The notes below the pieces were generated by a model. The model did not search any database, was not told the DNA's origin, and worked only from the letters and a program-made list of their open reading frames with translations. Positions 1 to 8,415 of a DNA stretch of 33,312 bases are shown piece by piece. The stretch is from Tannerellaceae bacterium (lineage in GTDB: Bacteria > Bacteroidota > Bacteroidia > Bacteroidales > Tannerellaceae): contig JAJQAZ010000057.1 of the NCBI GenBank assembly GCA_021203545.1, positions 1 through 33,312 on the forward strand. Direction: 5' to 3'. Both the position numbers and the translations under genes were made by a program. Position 1 is the first letter of the stretch. Each line of letters opens with the position of its first letter.

Positions 1-160
1 ATTAAAGGTTTGTAAAATGAATATATTTTATTCCGTGCAAAATTTTTGAACAATTATTTAAACATCTTGAATCACAATTGTTTTTGCTGGAACACTAATA
101 AATTAAGTATAGTTGTTTCAAAATTAAATTGTTAATATATCCTTGTTATAAATTATTTTG

Positions 161-168
161 TATATTTG
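161..168 (+). promoter_or_regulatory. Possible -7 element of a very short transcription unit
   Basis: TATATTTG matches the Bacteroidetes -7 consensus TAnnTTTG. The nearest upstream TTG (143-145) is 15 nt away, shorter than the usual 19-21, so the match is partial. A transcript starting near 175 would meet the hairpin at 191-217 almost at once and be about 50 nt long. No convincing gene lies in positions 1-234. Confidence 0.35.
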
Positions 169-190
169 CCCACGTATGAATTTTAATATT

Positions 191-226
191 ATACCACTTC
201 TTAGCAAGAAGTGGTATTTTTATTTA
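191..226 (+). terminator. Rho-independent terminator-like hairpin
   Basis: A perfect 12-bp stem (191-202 with 206-217, arm ATACCACTTCTT) closes a 3-nt loop and is followed on the plus strand by a T-rich tail to 226. The U-tract is on the plus-strand side, so it would stop rightward transcription before it enters the 3' end of the convergent recombinase gene. On the minus strand the tail is not T-rich, so it is a weaker terminator for the recombinase. Confidence 0.6.
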
Positions 227-234
227 GTCAATTT

Positions 235-1422
235 TTAAAATGCTATTATTTGGGAATTTGCTTCATCAATGACAGATTGATTTATAGAAGCTAAGTATAT
301 TTTGGTTGTTTTTTCATTCTCATGTCCCATACCTTCACTGATAACTTGTATCGAAATTCCTTTATGAAAAGCGATAGTTGCCCATGAATGTCTTGACACG
401 TACGAACTTAAAGGTTTTTCTAATCTTAACATTTCTGATAAGCGTTTAAGTCTTTTATTATAGGTGCGTAAGTGACTGTTGTAATCACGATTTTGTATAC
501 TATATATAGGTAGAATATAATCTTCTATAGATAAACTCTTATATTTTTCTATTATATTCTGAATACATTTTTCAATTTTGATCCTTAAATATTGTTTCGT
601 TTTACTTCGGAAATAAGAAATATAGCCGTTTTTAAGATTACATTGTCTTAAATTAGCCATATCAACAAAAGACATGCCCCGTGTATAAAAACTAAATAAA
701 AAAAGATCTCTTGCAAATTCCAGATTACTATGTTCTGTTAAATCAAATTGCCTTAAGCTTGTTATTATATCTTCATTCACAGCCCTTTTAGAAGTTTTAT
801 CTACTCCAGTGTAAACATTCCTGAATGGATTTTTTGAAATGCATAATCCTTTTTGTACTGCCTGATTATATATTGCTCTTAATGCCCTCATATAGCAGGA
901 AATACTATTATTACATACATTATTATTCTTTAGGTAGTTTTCATAACGTTGCATTAGTGCTCCATCTATTTTATCTATTCTTATATCTTCGCCAAGTCTG
1001 AATTTAGAAAAACTCCGCAAGGCGGTTTCATATATTGATGCCGTTTTTGTACGATTTTCAGTTTTTAATTTTTTAATTTGATATTTTACAAAAGGAAAGA
1101 GGTAACCATTAAAAGAATTGCTGGTATAATATTCTCCTAACTCTTTAATCGTATAATCACCTTGTTTTTCAAGTATAAAGACTAAATCAAAAATCTTTTG
1201 AATTTCTTCTTTCAATCCTTCTTTTACATTTTGCAGATACAGATTCCGTTCCTTATCAGGGCTATCTGTTACAGTTGATAAACGATCATTCCATTCTTCC
1301 GGAAACAGACGGAAGCATGTTGTAATTAATTTAGCCTTACGTTTATGAATTAATTGAAGATAAAGTACACCTTCTTTATTTTTAATAGTCGATTTTCTAA
1401 ATTTTATTTTCAGCGATGTCAT
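235..1422 (-). CDS. Tyrosine recombinase / integrase (Bacteroidetes type)
   Basis: This 395-residue protein is a site-specific tyrosine recombinase that cuts and rejoins DNA through a covalent 3'-phosphotyrosine. Residues about 1-95 look like the arm-binding domain of Bacteroidetes integrases, about 105-205 like the SAM-like core-binding domain, and about 215-390 like the catalytic domain. Visible catalytic residues are R248 (in YTRGMSF), K274 (in RSKTK), R344 (in YVSRHSWAT), H367 (in GHENEKTT) and nucleophile Y376 (in KIYL). At the first position of the HxxR motif there is Y341 rather than His, which I recall as typical of the YVxRHSWAT subgroup that includes both element integrases and Bacteroides DNA invertases. 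It lies at the left edge of the window and points away from rex, so it may mark the end of an integrated element extending left, or be a local invertase. No att repeats could be identified. Confidence 0.9.
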   Translation of the reverse strand: MTSLKIKFRKSTIKNKEGVLYLQLIHKRKAKLITTCFRLFPEEWNDRLSTVTDSPDKERNLYLQNVKEGLKEEIQKIFDLVFILEKQGDYTIKELGEYYTSNSFNGYLFPFVKYQIKKLKTENRTKTASIYETALRSFSKFRLGEDIRIDKIDGALMQRYENYLKNNNVCNNSISCYMRALRAIYNQAVQKGLCISKNPFRNVYTGVDKTSKRAVNEDIITSLRQFDLTEHSNLEFARDLFLFSFYTRGMSFVDMANLRQCNLKNGYISYFRSKTKQYLRIKIEKCIQNIIEKYKSLSIEDYILPIYSIQNRDYNSHLRTYNKRLKRLSEMLRLEKPLSSYVSRHSWATIAFHKGISIQVISEGMGHENEKTTKIYLASINQSVIDEANSQIIAF

Positions 1423-1732
1423 TTTATATATTGTTATGAAATTTGATCTTTATAGACTGAGATTAATTTCAGGTCGTTGCTGGTAGGAGTTTGTATTATG
1501 ATAGGTTAATATGCTTATTGTAATAGTAGGAACCAAGAGTTTCTTATTTTTTTAATTCTGTCAGAGTTTATCCTTAAATCATTTGACAAAAATAATCAAT
1601 TCTTCGAATTCTTCTTTTTAAGAAGATAAATTATAGTTTTTCATAACTTTGTGCTTGTCATATTAGTTACATATATATTATTGACAGAATTTATTGTATT
1701 TTTGTGGACTAGACCGATAGATGTGACAACCC
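1423..1732. other. Gene-free stretch between the recombinase and rex
   Basis: This AT-rich stretch of about 310 nt separates the divergent recombinase and rex genes. I see no coding sequence, tRNA or convincing Rex operator in it. It holds a small 7-bp hairpin (TCTTCTT/AAGAAGA, about 1609-1625) and two matches to TAnnTTTG: TAACTTTG at 1644-1651 and TATTTTTG at 1697-1704. If the recombinase belongs to an integrated element, one attachment site could lie here. Confidence 0.5.
1697..1704 (+). promoter_or_regulatory. Possible -7 element of the rex promoter
   Basis: TATTTTTG matches TAnnTTTG and lies 28 nt before the GTG start of rex. A TTG at 1681-1683 is present, but the 13-nt spacing is shorter than usual, so only the -7 part is supported. 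Confidence 0.4.
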
Positions 1733-2383
1733 GTGGATAAAGATGATATAAAAGAGATATGGAAAGTGCCGGAGCCTACTCTCCGTAGATTACCCTGGTA
1801 TCTTGCCTTTGTAAAACTATTGAAGGGCAAAGGCGAAACCTTTGTTTCTTCCACACAGATTGCAAAAGAAATTAATGTAGATGCCAGCCAGGTAGCCAAA
1901 GACCTTTCTTTTGTTAATATTTCCGGAAAGACCCGTGTAGGATACGAAATTGATACATTAGTGGAAGTGTTGGAACAATTCCTCGGATTCACATCACAAC
2001 ACAAAGCTTTTATTTTTGGTGTAGGTAGCCTGGGCGCATCCCTTTTACAGGATTCCGGGTTAAATCAATATGGGTTGGATATTGTAGCCGGATTCGACAT
2101 TAAGGACGAACTGGCCGGATCATCTATCAATGGCATTCCGGTATTTCATCTGAAAGATTTCCGGGAAAAACAAAAAGAATATGGCGCAACCATCGGTATA
2201 ATTACCGTTCCGGTTGAAAAAGCGCAGGAAGTAACAGAAGAGATCATCGAAGGAGGGATCAAAGCCCTCTGGAATTTTACCCCTTTCCGTATCCGTGTAC
2301 CGGAACACATCGTAGTACAAAACACATCCATGTATGCCCATCTGGCTGTTATGTTTAACCGGCTCAACTCCATGAATCACTGA
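1733..2383 (+). CDS. rex: Redox-sensing transcriptional repressor Rex
   Basis: Rex is a dimeric repressor that binds DNA when NAD+ is high and lets go when NADH rises, controlling fermentation and respiration genes. Residues about 10-80 form the winged helix, with the family phrase VPEPTLRRLPWY and a recognition-helix region around DASQVAKDL. Residues 93 onward form the Rossmann fold, with the NAD(H) loop GVGSLG at 96-101. The 216-residue length is normal. The start is GTG: an in-frame ATG 12 nt upstream is followed at once by TGA, so it cannot be used. One base separates it from the next gene, which suggests co-transcription. The oadGAB operon further on is a reasonable target class, but I saw no clear Rex site in front of it. 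Confidence 0.93.
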   Translation: MDKDDIKEIWKVPEPTLRRLPWYLAFVKLLKGKGETFVSSTQIAKEINVDASQVAKDLSFVNISGKTRVGYEIDTLVEVLEQFLGFTSQHKAFIFGVGSLGASLLQDSGLNQYGLDIVAGFDIKDELAGSSINGIPVFHLKDFREKQKEYGATIGIITVPVEKAQEVTEEIIEGGIKALWNFTPFRIRVPEHIVVQNTSMYAHLAVMFNRLNSMNH

Positions 2384-2384
2384 T

Positions 2385-2999
2385 ATGAAAATTATTGCTG
2401 TAGGAATGAATTATGCAGCTCATAACAAAGAGATGCAACACACCCTGGAATTAACCGAACCTACTTTTTTTATGAAAGGGGATTCTTCGCTATTAAAAGA
2501 CGGAAAGCCTTTTTTCATCCCTGATTTTTCATCCGAAGTGCATTACGAAACAGAAATCGTTATACGCATCAATCGGTTAGGCAAAAACATTGCCGAACGG
2601 TTTGCACACCGGTATTACGGCGAGATAACGGTAGGAATAGATTTTACTGCCCGCGATCTGCAAAAGCGGCTTCGTTCACAGGGTTTACCCTGGGAGATCA
2701 GTAAAGCATTTGACAACTCCGCCGCGTTGGGAACGTTCATCCCTGTTTCGGAAACAGAGGGAATTGATCATATCCCGTTTCATATGGAGATAAACGGCCA
2801 AACAGTACAGGAAGGAAACACCAGTCAGTTGCTATTTCCTGTAAACCGTATCATCGCACATGCCAGCCGGTATTTTACGCTTAAAATAGGCGACCTTATT
2901 TATACCGGTACTCCCAGTGGAGTAGGTCCGGTACACATTGGTGACCATTTGCAGGGATATATCGGTGACCGTAAATTGCTTGATTTCTACGTCCGGTAA
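2385..2999 (+). CDS. Fumarylacetoacetate hydrolase (FAH) family protein
   Basis: A 204-residue single-domain FAH-family enzyme. The family hydrolyses or decarboxylates C-C bonds next to a ketone; members include acylpyruvases and oxaloacetate decarboxylases. Visible signatures are MNYAAH near the N-terminus, the metal-binding HYETE (acidic ligands), a further conserved Asp region GIDFTARDLQ, and the C-terminal TGTPSGVGP. This short form resembles the YcgM/FAHD1-like branch, so acylpyruvate or oxaloacetate is a plausible substrate, but the sequence does not decide. The ATG starts one base after the rex stop, so the two genes probably share a transcript. Confidence 0.85.
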   Translation: MKIIAVGMNYAAHNKEMQHTLELTEPTFFMKGDSSLLKDGKPFFIPDFSSEVHYETEIVIRINRLGKNIAERFAHRYYGEITVGIDFTARDLQKRLRSQGLPWEISKAFDNSAALGTFIPVSETEGIDHIPFHMEINGQTVQEGNTSQLLFPVNRIIAHASRYFTLKIGDLIYTGTPSGVGPVHIGDHLQGYIGDRKLLDFYVR

Positions 3000-3075
3000 A
3001 TTATTTTTCCACATCTGCACAATAAATTCACTAAAAAACGGGTTTATTCTATAGTGTAATCACCAAAAAACCTGT

Positions 3076-4193
3076 TTGTTGAATCTTTTACGTACATATA
3101 GCCTGACAATTATAACTAATATCTGCCTGATGTTGTGTGCTGGCAATATGTATGGCCAGGAGAGCGAATTGAAGACTTCTTTATCTCCTCCGCAAACAGC
3201 TATACCTTCCTTAACGGTCGCGCCTGATGCACGAAGTAGCGGTATGGGTGATGCCGGTATTGCCAGCGAACCGGATACTTATTCACAACACTGGAATCCC
3301 GCAAAGTACTCTTTTACTTATAGTTCCAAAGGTATAGGGATTTCGTATACTCCCTGGCTCCGGAAATGGGTAAAAGATATGCACCTGTTATACGCTGCCG
3401 GATACATTCGTTTTGGCCGTGAAGGCGAACAGGCACTCGCGACATCTGTCCGCTACTTTTCTCTGGGTGAAATAAACGGCATGCAAAATGATACAGGTAT
3501 GGATATTTCTCCCCTTTATCCTTATGAAATGGCTATTGATGTGAGTTATTCGCGAAAACTATCCCGGAACTTCTCGCTTGCAACAGCCGTACGGTATGTA
3601 CGGTCTGATATGGGAATAAAAGTAAACGAAGAAAGATATGCCACCAATGCCGTTTGTATAGACCTGGCCGGTTATGGCGAACACTATTTTATCCGCCACC
3701 GAGCCGAATACCTGCGGAGTTGGGGTTTCCACATCGCTAATGTAGGAAATCGTGTTTCTTACGATGGGGGCCTAACCTATCTGTTTTTACCTGCCACACT
3801 CAGGATTGGTACCGGGCTCCTATATCCTTTGAGCCGGGTAAATCATCTGGGTATCTTTTTGATATTCATAAATATCTTGTACCTTCATCACCGGAAAGCA
3901 ATTCCTGGTCTTCTTTCAAAGGAGTCGTTCATTCTTTTTCGGATATTCAACCTTCCTTTTCATGGGGAGTAGAGTACAGGTTCGAAAACCGGTTGTTTCT
4001 GCGCACAGGTTACTATCACGAAAACAAACGAAAAAGTAACCGGCAGTATGTTACAGGAGGAGCAGGTGTTTTATTCCGTGGTTTCCAGGTAGATATATCC
4101 TATCTTATGGCAACCGGAAAGAATAATCCGTTGGATAGTACATTACGGCTTTCCCTTTCTTTTGAGATCGAAGAGATAAGAAAACTGTTATAA
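3076..4193 (+). pseudogene. porV: PorV, type IX secretion outer-membrane protein, frameshifted
   Basis: PorV (LptO) is an outer-membrane beta-barrel of the type IX secretion system that brings cargo to the PorU sortase. The first frame runs from a TTG at 3076, through a signal peptide (ending near MYGQE) and the family phrase APDARSSGMGDAGIA, to LLYPLSRVNHLG, after which it loses similarity and stops at 3972. From 3852 the +2 frame continues the protein without a break (YLFDIHKYLVPSSPES), through the C-terminal strands (RTGYYHENKRKSNRQYVTGG) to a stop at 4193. A single base is therefore missing near 3849-3852, after CTGGG. Restored, the protein would be about 372 residues, close to the family length. 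In Porphyromonas gingivalis porU lies beside porV; here only 76 nt separate porV from the FAH gene and porU is absent. A sequencing error cannot be excluded. Confidence 0.82.
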
Positions 4194-4211
4194 TAAAAAA
4201 CAACAGAAAAA

Positions 4212-4691
4212 ATGAAAATCAGAGTAGGCTTTGGATTTGATGTACATGCACTGGTAACCGGACGGGAGCTGTGGATCGGAGGAATTAAAATAGAACATAC
4301 ACAGGGTTTACAGGGGCATAGCGATGCCGACGTATTAATCCATGCCATCTGCGATGCCTTGTTGGGTGCAGCCAACAAAAGAGATATCGGTTATCATTTT
4401 CCGGATACAGCAGGCGAATATAAAAATATCGACAGTAAAATATTACTGAAAGATACCATGCATATTATCCGCGAAGCGGGCTATGAATTAGGCAACATCG
4501 ACGCAACGGTCGCAGCCGAGAAACCCAAACTAAACCCTCATATACCTGCCATGAAAGAAGTCCTGGCACAGGTAATGGAAGTAGACCCCGAAGATATCTC
4601 GATCAAAGCTACTACCACAGAGAAATTAGGCTACACCGGACGACAGGAAGGTATAGCTGCCTATGCAACGGTTTTAATAATTAATTGTTAA
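4212..4691 (+). CDS. ispF: 2-C-methyl-D-erythritol 2,4-cyclodiphosphate synthase IspF
   Basis: IspF cyclises CDP-methylerythritol 2-phosphate, releasing CMP, in the MEP pathway to isoprenoid precursors; it works as a cytosolic trimer. The 159-residue length is normal. Metal ligands are in place: D10 and H12 in GFDVHAL, and H44 in the block GHSDADVLIHAICDALLG. The C-terminal KATTTEKLGYTGRQEGIAA is also characteristic. It begins 18 nt after porV, so the two may be co-transcribed. The last codons and the stop are formed by a 7-bp repeat (T[TC]AATTG) that runs on into the promoter of the next gene. Confidence 0.96.
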   Translation: MKIRVGFGFDVHALVTGRELWIGGIKIEHTQGLQGHSDADVLIHAICDALLGAANKRDIGYHFPDTAGEYKNIDSKILLKDTMHIIREAGYELGNIDATVAAEKPKLNPHIPAMKEVLAQVMEVDPEDISIKATTTEKLGYTGRQEGIAAYATVLIINC

Positions 4692-4724
4692 TTGTCAATT
4701 GTTATCGTTGTCAATTGTCAATTG
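4681..4724 (+). repeat. Tandem 7-bp repeat T[TC]AATTG
   Basis: Units TTAATTG (4681-4687, 4688-4694) and TCAATTG (4695-4701, 4711-4717, 4718-4724) flank a degenerate 9-nt unit at 4702-4710. The array encodes the last residues and stop of ispF and contains the -33 TTG of the next promoter. Change in unit number could alter both. Confidence 0.7.
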
Positions 4725-4737
4725 TCCTCTATATTTG
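4708..4737 (+). promoter_or_regulatory. Bacteroidetes-type promoter of the SUI1 gene
   Basis: A -33 TTG at 4708-4710 is followed after 19 nt by TATATTTG at 4730-4737, an exact fit to the Bacteroidetes consensus. Transcription would begin near 4744, so translation must start at the ATG at 4768 and not at the longer open frame beginning at 4699. Confidence 0.7.
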
Positions 4738-4767
4738 TATAACAAATCAGTAAGTAGAGGCATTTTT

Positions 4768-5112
4768 ATGAAAAATAACGACTGGAAAGACAGGCTTGGG
4801 ATCATGTATTCCACCGATCCCGACTTTCAATATAATACAGGTGACGAAGAGGAGGTGGACACCCTTCCCAAAGAAAAACAACTATTAAGAATCTCGCTGG
4901 ATAAAAGAAACCGGGGAGGAAAAGCTGTTACCCTGGTCACCGGCTTTACCGGTTTGGAAGAAGACCTGACCACTCTGGGTAAATTCCTGAAAGTAAAATG
5001 TGGAGTCGGCGGTTCTGCCAAAGACGGTGAAATCATCGTCCAGGGCGACCACCGCCAGAAAGTATTAGAGATTTTACAAAAAGAAGGATATATAAAAAGC
5101 CGGATCATCTAA
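4768..5112 (+). CDS. SUI1/YciH-type translation initiation factor
   Basis: A 114-residue protein of the eIF1/SUI1 family, which acts at the ribosomal P site and affects start-codon selection; its bacterial role is less well defined. The SUI1 fold occupies about residues 40-112, with KRNRGGKAVTLVTGF, KFLKVKCGVGGSAKDGEI and the ending VLEILQKEGY. The first 35 residues are an acidic, probably disordered tail. The frame is open upstream to 4699, but a good promoter (TATATTTG at 4730-4737) lies inside that extension, so the ATG at 4768 is chosen. The stop is 3 nt before the next gene, which suggests co-transcription. Confidence 0.88.
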   Translation: MKNNDWKDRLGIMYSTDPDFQYNTGDEEEVDTLPKEKQLLRISLDKRNRGGKAVTLVTGFTGLEEDLTTLGKFLKVKCGVGGSAKDGEIIVQGDHRQKVLEILQKEGYIKSRII

Positions 5113-5115
5113 TCT

Positions 5116-8100
5116 ATGCTAACCGTATACAGGGCCTCTGCAGGAGCCGGAAAGACACACAAACTCACAGGCGAATACCTGAATTTATTATTCGCACGGG
5201 GGAACTCGTTTCGCCGTATCCTTGCCGTAACATTTACCAATAAAGCAACAGACGAGATGAAGACCCGTATCATACAGGAGCTTCATCTGCTTGCCAATGG
5301 CTCTGAATCCGATTACCTGGATCAGTTAGTAAAGGAACATTCAAAATCAGAAAAACAGATCCGGAAAGAAGCCAAAGCAACACTGATTGATATTCTGCAC
5401 GATTATTCTTCCTTTAATATCAGTACGATCGATCGTTTCTTCCAGCAAACCATGCGTGCTTTCACCCGGGAAATCGGTCTGCAGGGCGGATACGGAATTG
5501 AAATGGATCAGGAGTTGGTATTAAGTGAAGTGATCGACCAACTGTTGGGCGATCTGGAGAAACCGGAAAACAAAGACCTGCTGGGTTGGCTGTTACGGTT
5601 TGCAGAAGATAAAATTGAAAATGGCGGCGACTGGAAACTAAACCGGGATATCATGTCGTTAAGCCGCGAAGTTTTCAAAGAAAGTTATAAACAGTTCAGC
5701 GATGAGGTAACAGCCAATTTACGCGACAAAGAGACACTTGAAAATTATAAAAACGACCTTTTCGCCATTATCCGTAGTGTAGAGTCTGAAGCAAAGCGTT
5801 TAGGAGAAAAGGGGTTAAATATTCTCAACCGGTTCGGTTTACAAACAACCGATTTTATAAGAGGAACCAACTCGCCGCTTCGGCTACTTGAAAAACTGGC
5901 AGCAGGCGAAATGAAAGAACCGACCGCTACTTTCATTAAACTGGAAGACAATGTGGACGGCTGTTATGCCAAATCAGCAGAGGCTTCTCTCAAACAGCTT
6001 ATCGGATGTGTTTTTGAAAACGGGCTGAACGACTGCATCAAAGGCATTTGTTCTTTGTTTTCAGAATTGACGGATTATTATACTGCTAAAGAAATTATCC
6101 GTTACTACTATACGCTGGGTATTCTCACCGATGTATCTGCCCAACTGGCGGCCTACCGCGAAGAAAAAAATATTATGCTGATTGCTGATACCACCGAATT
6201 GCTTAACAAAGTGATCGATAACAGCGATGCTCCTTTTATTTATGAAAAAACCGGTACCGGGATAGATCATTATATGATTGATGAATTCCAGGATACCAGT
6301 GGCATGCAGTGGTATAACTTCCGTCCACTGGTGAAGGAAAGCCTGTCCCATAACCGGACTAATCTGATCGTAGGAGATATTAAGCAGAGTATCTACCGGT
6401 TCCGTAACTCTGACTGGAAACTATTGGACGAACAGGTACAAACCGACTTTATGCCCGGACAGGTTACAGAGGAGACATTAAAAGATAACTGGCGTAGTTT
6501 CCGGCATATCGTAGAATTCAATAATTCTCTTTTTGCCAATACTCCGGCGGTACTGCAACTGATCTTCAATGAATCGTTGTCCGAATCGTCACTAACAGCG
6601 GCAGAGCAGGAACGGTTCCAGACACGTATCATGAAAGCGTACCGTAAAAGTTATCAACAGGTTCCTTCTAAATTTCAGGATAAAGAGGGACATGTACAGA
6701 TAGAATTTCTGACCAACGACGAGGAAGCGGACTGGAAAGAAAAAGCACTCGAAAAGTTACCCGCCACACTCGAAGAACTTCAACGGAATGGGTATGCTCT
6801 GAAAGACATAGCCATTCTGGTACGTACTAACCTGGAAGGGGCAATGGTTGCCAATATGCTGCTTGGTTATAAGGAAGAGCATCCGGAATCGCCTTTCCGT
6901 TACGATATCATTTCGGACGATGCCCTTTTCATTCATAGTTCTACAGCCATCCGTTTTATCATTGCCTTGCTCCGTCACTTAAAAAACCCCGACGATACTA
7001 CCAACCGGCAGATGGCCCGGTTTACCTTTGCAACGCTGACCGGTAACTTTATGAACGGATCTGCCGATCTGCTTAAGGAAACTGAAAATGAGTTGCAGAT
7101 GCTTTCCCACCATTCACTTTATGAAATGGTAGAAGGCATATACCGTCTGTATAGCAAACATTTCCCAACGAATGAACATGTGTTCGTACAGGCCTTTCTG
7201 GATATGGTGTCAGAGTTCAACCGGAAAGAACGGGCAGACCTCTCCCGTTTTCTGAAATGGTGGGACGAATCAGGACATAAAAAGACGATACATACACCCG
7301 ATTCGCAAAATGCGATCCGTATATTGACGATCCATAAATCCAAAGGATTAGGGTTTAAAACAGTGATCATTCCGTTTGGCGACTGGGAGATCGACCATAA
7401 ACCAACCAAACCGGTTATCCTGTGGTGCCAACCCCGGAAACAACCCTTTAACCTGCTTCAACTGGTTCCCGTAAAATATAGTTCTGTACTGGCTAAAACC
7501 ATCTTTGCAGAAGATTATTACCACGAAAAACTACATGCTTTTATTGATAACCTGAATACCCTGTACGTAGCCTTTACGCGTGCAAAAGAGGAACTGATTG
7601 TTTTTGCTCCCCGGCCCAAAAAGATCAAAGAAAAGACCGGTGAATGCGAAAAAGTCAATTCAATTGCCGAATTGTTATGGACAGCCCTGCTTACCCCGGA
7701 AGAAACAACACCAGGCAGTGAACCCCTTATCTCCCTTCCGGGTTATTTTAATCACGAGGAAGGACTGTTCCGTATGGGTGATTGGTGGAAAACCCCTCCT
7801 CCGGCGGTAAAAAAAGAGAAGAAACAGACAGGCGAAATCACCATGGAGCACTTTGTTTCTGTTTCGCCTAACGACCGGTTGGAATTACGGTTAAAAGGAA
7901 AAGGTTTCTTTTTTGACGATCCCCGCCGGAAACATGGAATAGTGATGCACGAAATTTTAAGCCTGGTAAAAACGGTAGAAGATATTCCTGCGGCAGTAGA
8001 GAATTATTACATAAACGGCCTGATCAACCAGGAAGAGGTATATGTATTACAACAGAAACTCGAAGAAATCCTTCACAGGTCCGAAGTAAACGGTTGGTTC

Positions 8101-8352
8101 AATGGTTCGGGAACTGTCTTGAACGAAGTAGATATCCTTTTTAACCGGGGTATGTCCAGACGGCCGGATCGTATAATTATCTCGGACAGGAAAGTATCTG
8201 TTATTGATTATAAATTTGGCGAACAAAAAGAAAAACGCCATCACCGGCAGGTTCAAAAATACATGGAATTAATAAGTCGTATGGGTTATCAGGACGTAAA
8301 TGGCTACCTTTGGTATGTAGAATTAAACGAAATTGAGACTGTCGGTCAGTAA
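5116..8352 (+). CDS. AddA-like UvrD-family helicase-nuclease
   Basis: A 1078-residue SF1A helicase fused to a C-terminal nuclease, as in AddA of the AddAB recombination-repair complex that resects double-strand ends. Visible motifs: Walker A ASAGAGKT (residues 7-14), AVTFTNKATDEMK (motif Ia region), Walker B MIDEFQDTS (387-395), GDIKQSIYRFRNSD, LTIHKSKGLGFKTVI, and VAFTRAKEEL from residue 818. Near the C-terminus RPDR (D1018) and IDYKFG (D1031, K1033) form the PD-(D/E)xK nuclease site, and a QVQKYM-type helix follows. AddB is normally the partner, but neither neighbour is AddB, so it must be elsewhere if present. The gene follows the SUI1 gene after 3 nt. Confidence 0.9.
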   Translation: MLTVYRASAGAGKTHKLTGEYLNLLFARGNSFRRILAVTFTNKATDEMKTRIIQELHLLANGSESDYLDQLVKEHSKSEKQIRKEAKATLIDILHDYSSFNISTIDRFFQQTMRAFTREIGLQGGYGIEMDQELVLSEVIDQLLGDLEKPENKDLLGWLLRFAEDKIENGGDWKLNRDIMSLSREVFKESYKQFSDEVTANLRDKETLENYKNDLFAIIRSVESEAKRLGEKGLNILNRFGLQTTDFIRGTNSPLRLLEKLAAGEMKEPTATFIKLEDNVDGCYAKSAEASLKQLIGCVFENGLNDCIKGICSLFSELTDYYTAKEIIRYYYTLGILTDVSAQLAAYREEKNIMLIADTTELLNKVIDNSDAPFIYEKTGTGIDHYMIDEFQDTSGMQWYNFRPLVKESLSHNRTNLIVGDIKQSIYRFRNSDWKLLDEQVQTDFMPGQVTEETLKDNWRSFRHIVEFNNSLFANTPAVLQLIFNESLSESSLTAAEQERFQTRIMKAYRKSYQQVPSKFQDKEGHVQIEFLTNDEEADWKEKALEKLPATLEELQRNGYALKDIAILVRTNLEGAMVANMLLGYKEEHPESPFRYDIISDDALFIHSSTAIRFIIALLRHLKNPDDTTNRQMARFTFATLTGNFMNGSADLLKETENELQMLSHHSLYEMVEGIYRLYSKHFPTNEHVFVQAFLDMVSEFNRKERADLSRFLKWWDESGHKKTIHTPDSQNAIRILTIHKSKGLGFKTVIIPFGDWEIDHKPTKPVILWCQPRKQPFNLLQLVPVKYSSVLAKTIFAEDYYHEKLHAFIDNLNTLYVAFTRAKEELIVFAPRPKKIKEKTGECEKVNSIAELLWTALLTPEETTPGSEPLISLPGYFNHEEGLFRMGDWWKTPPPAVKKEKKQTGEITMEHFVSVSPNDRLELRLKGKGFFFDDPRRKHGIVMHEILSLVKTVEDIPAAVENYYINGLINQEEVYVLQQKLEEILHRSEVNGWFNGSGTVLNEVDILFNRGMSRRPDRIIISDRKVSVIDYKFGEQKEKRHHRQVQKYMELISRMGYQDVNGYLWYVELNEIETVGQ

Positions 8353-8357
8353 CATGC

Positions 8358-8387
8358 TTTGATATTCGCTAAAAATGAATATTTTTG
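8358..8387 (+). promoter_or_regulatory. Promoter of psd-pssA
   Basis: TTTG at 8358-8361 is followed after 18 nt by TATTTTTG at 8380-8387, fitting the Bacteroidetes promoter pattern. The ATG of psd lies 28 nt downstream of the -7 box. Confidence 0.65.
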
Positions 8388-8415
8388 TACAATCTTACAG
8401 AGATAAAAGGAAAGA

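Noticed and set aside
161-238. A 20-codon leader peptide gene starting at ATG 176
   Set aside because: It would be encoded across the terminator hairpin and has no clear control target; kept only as part of the element-edge finding.
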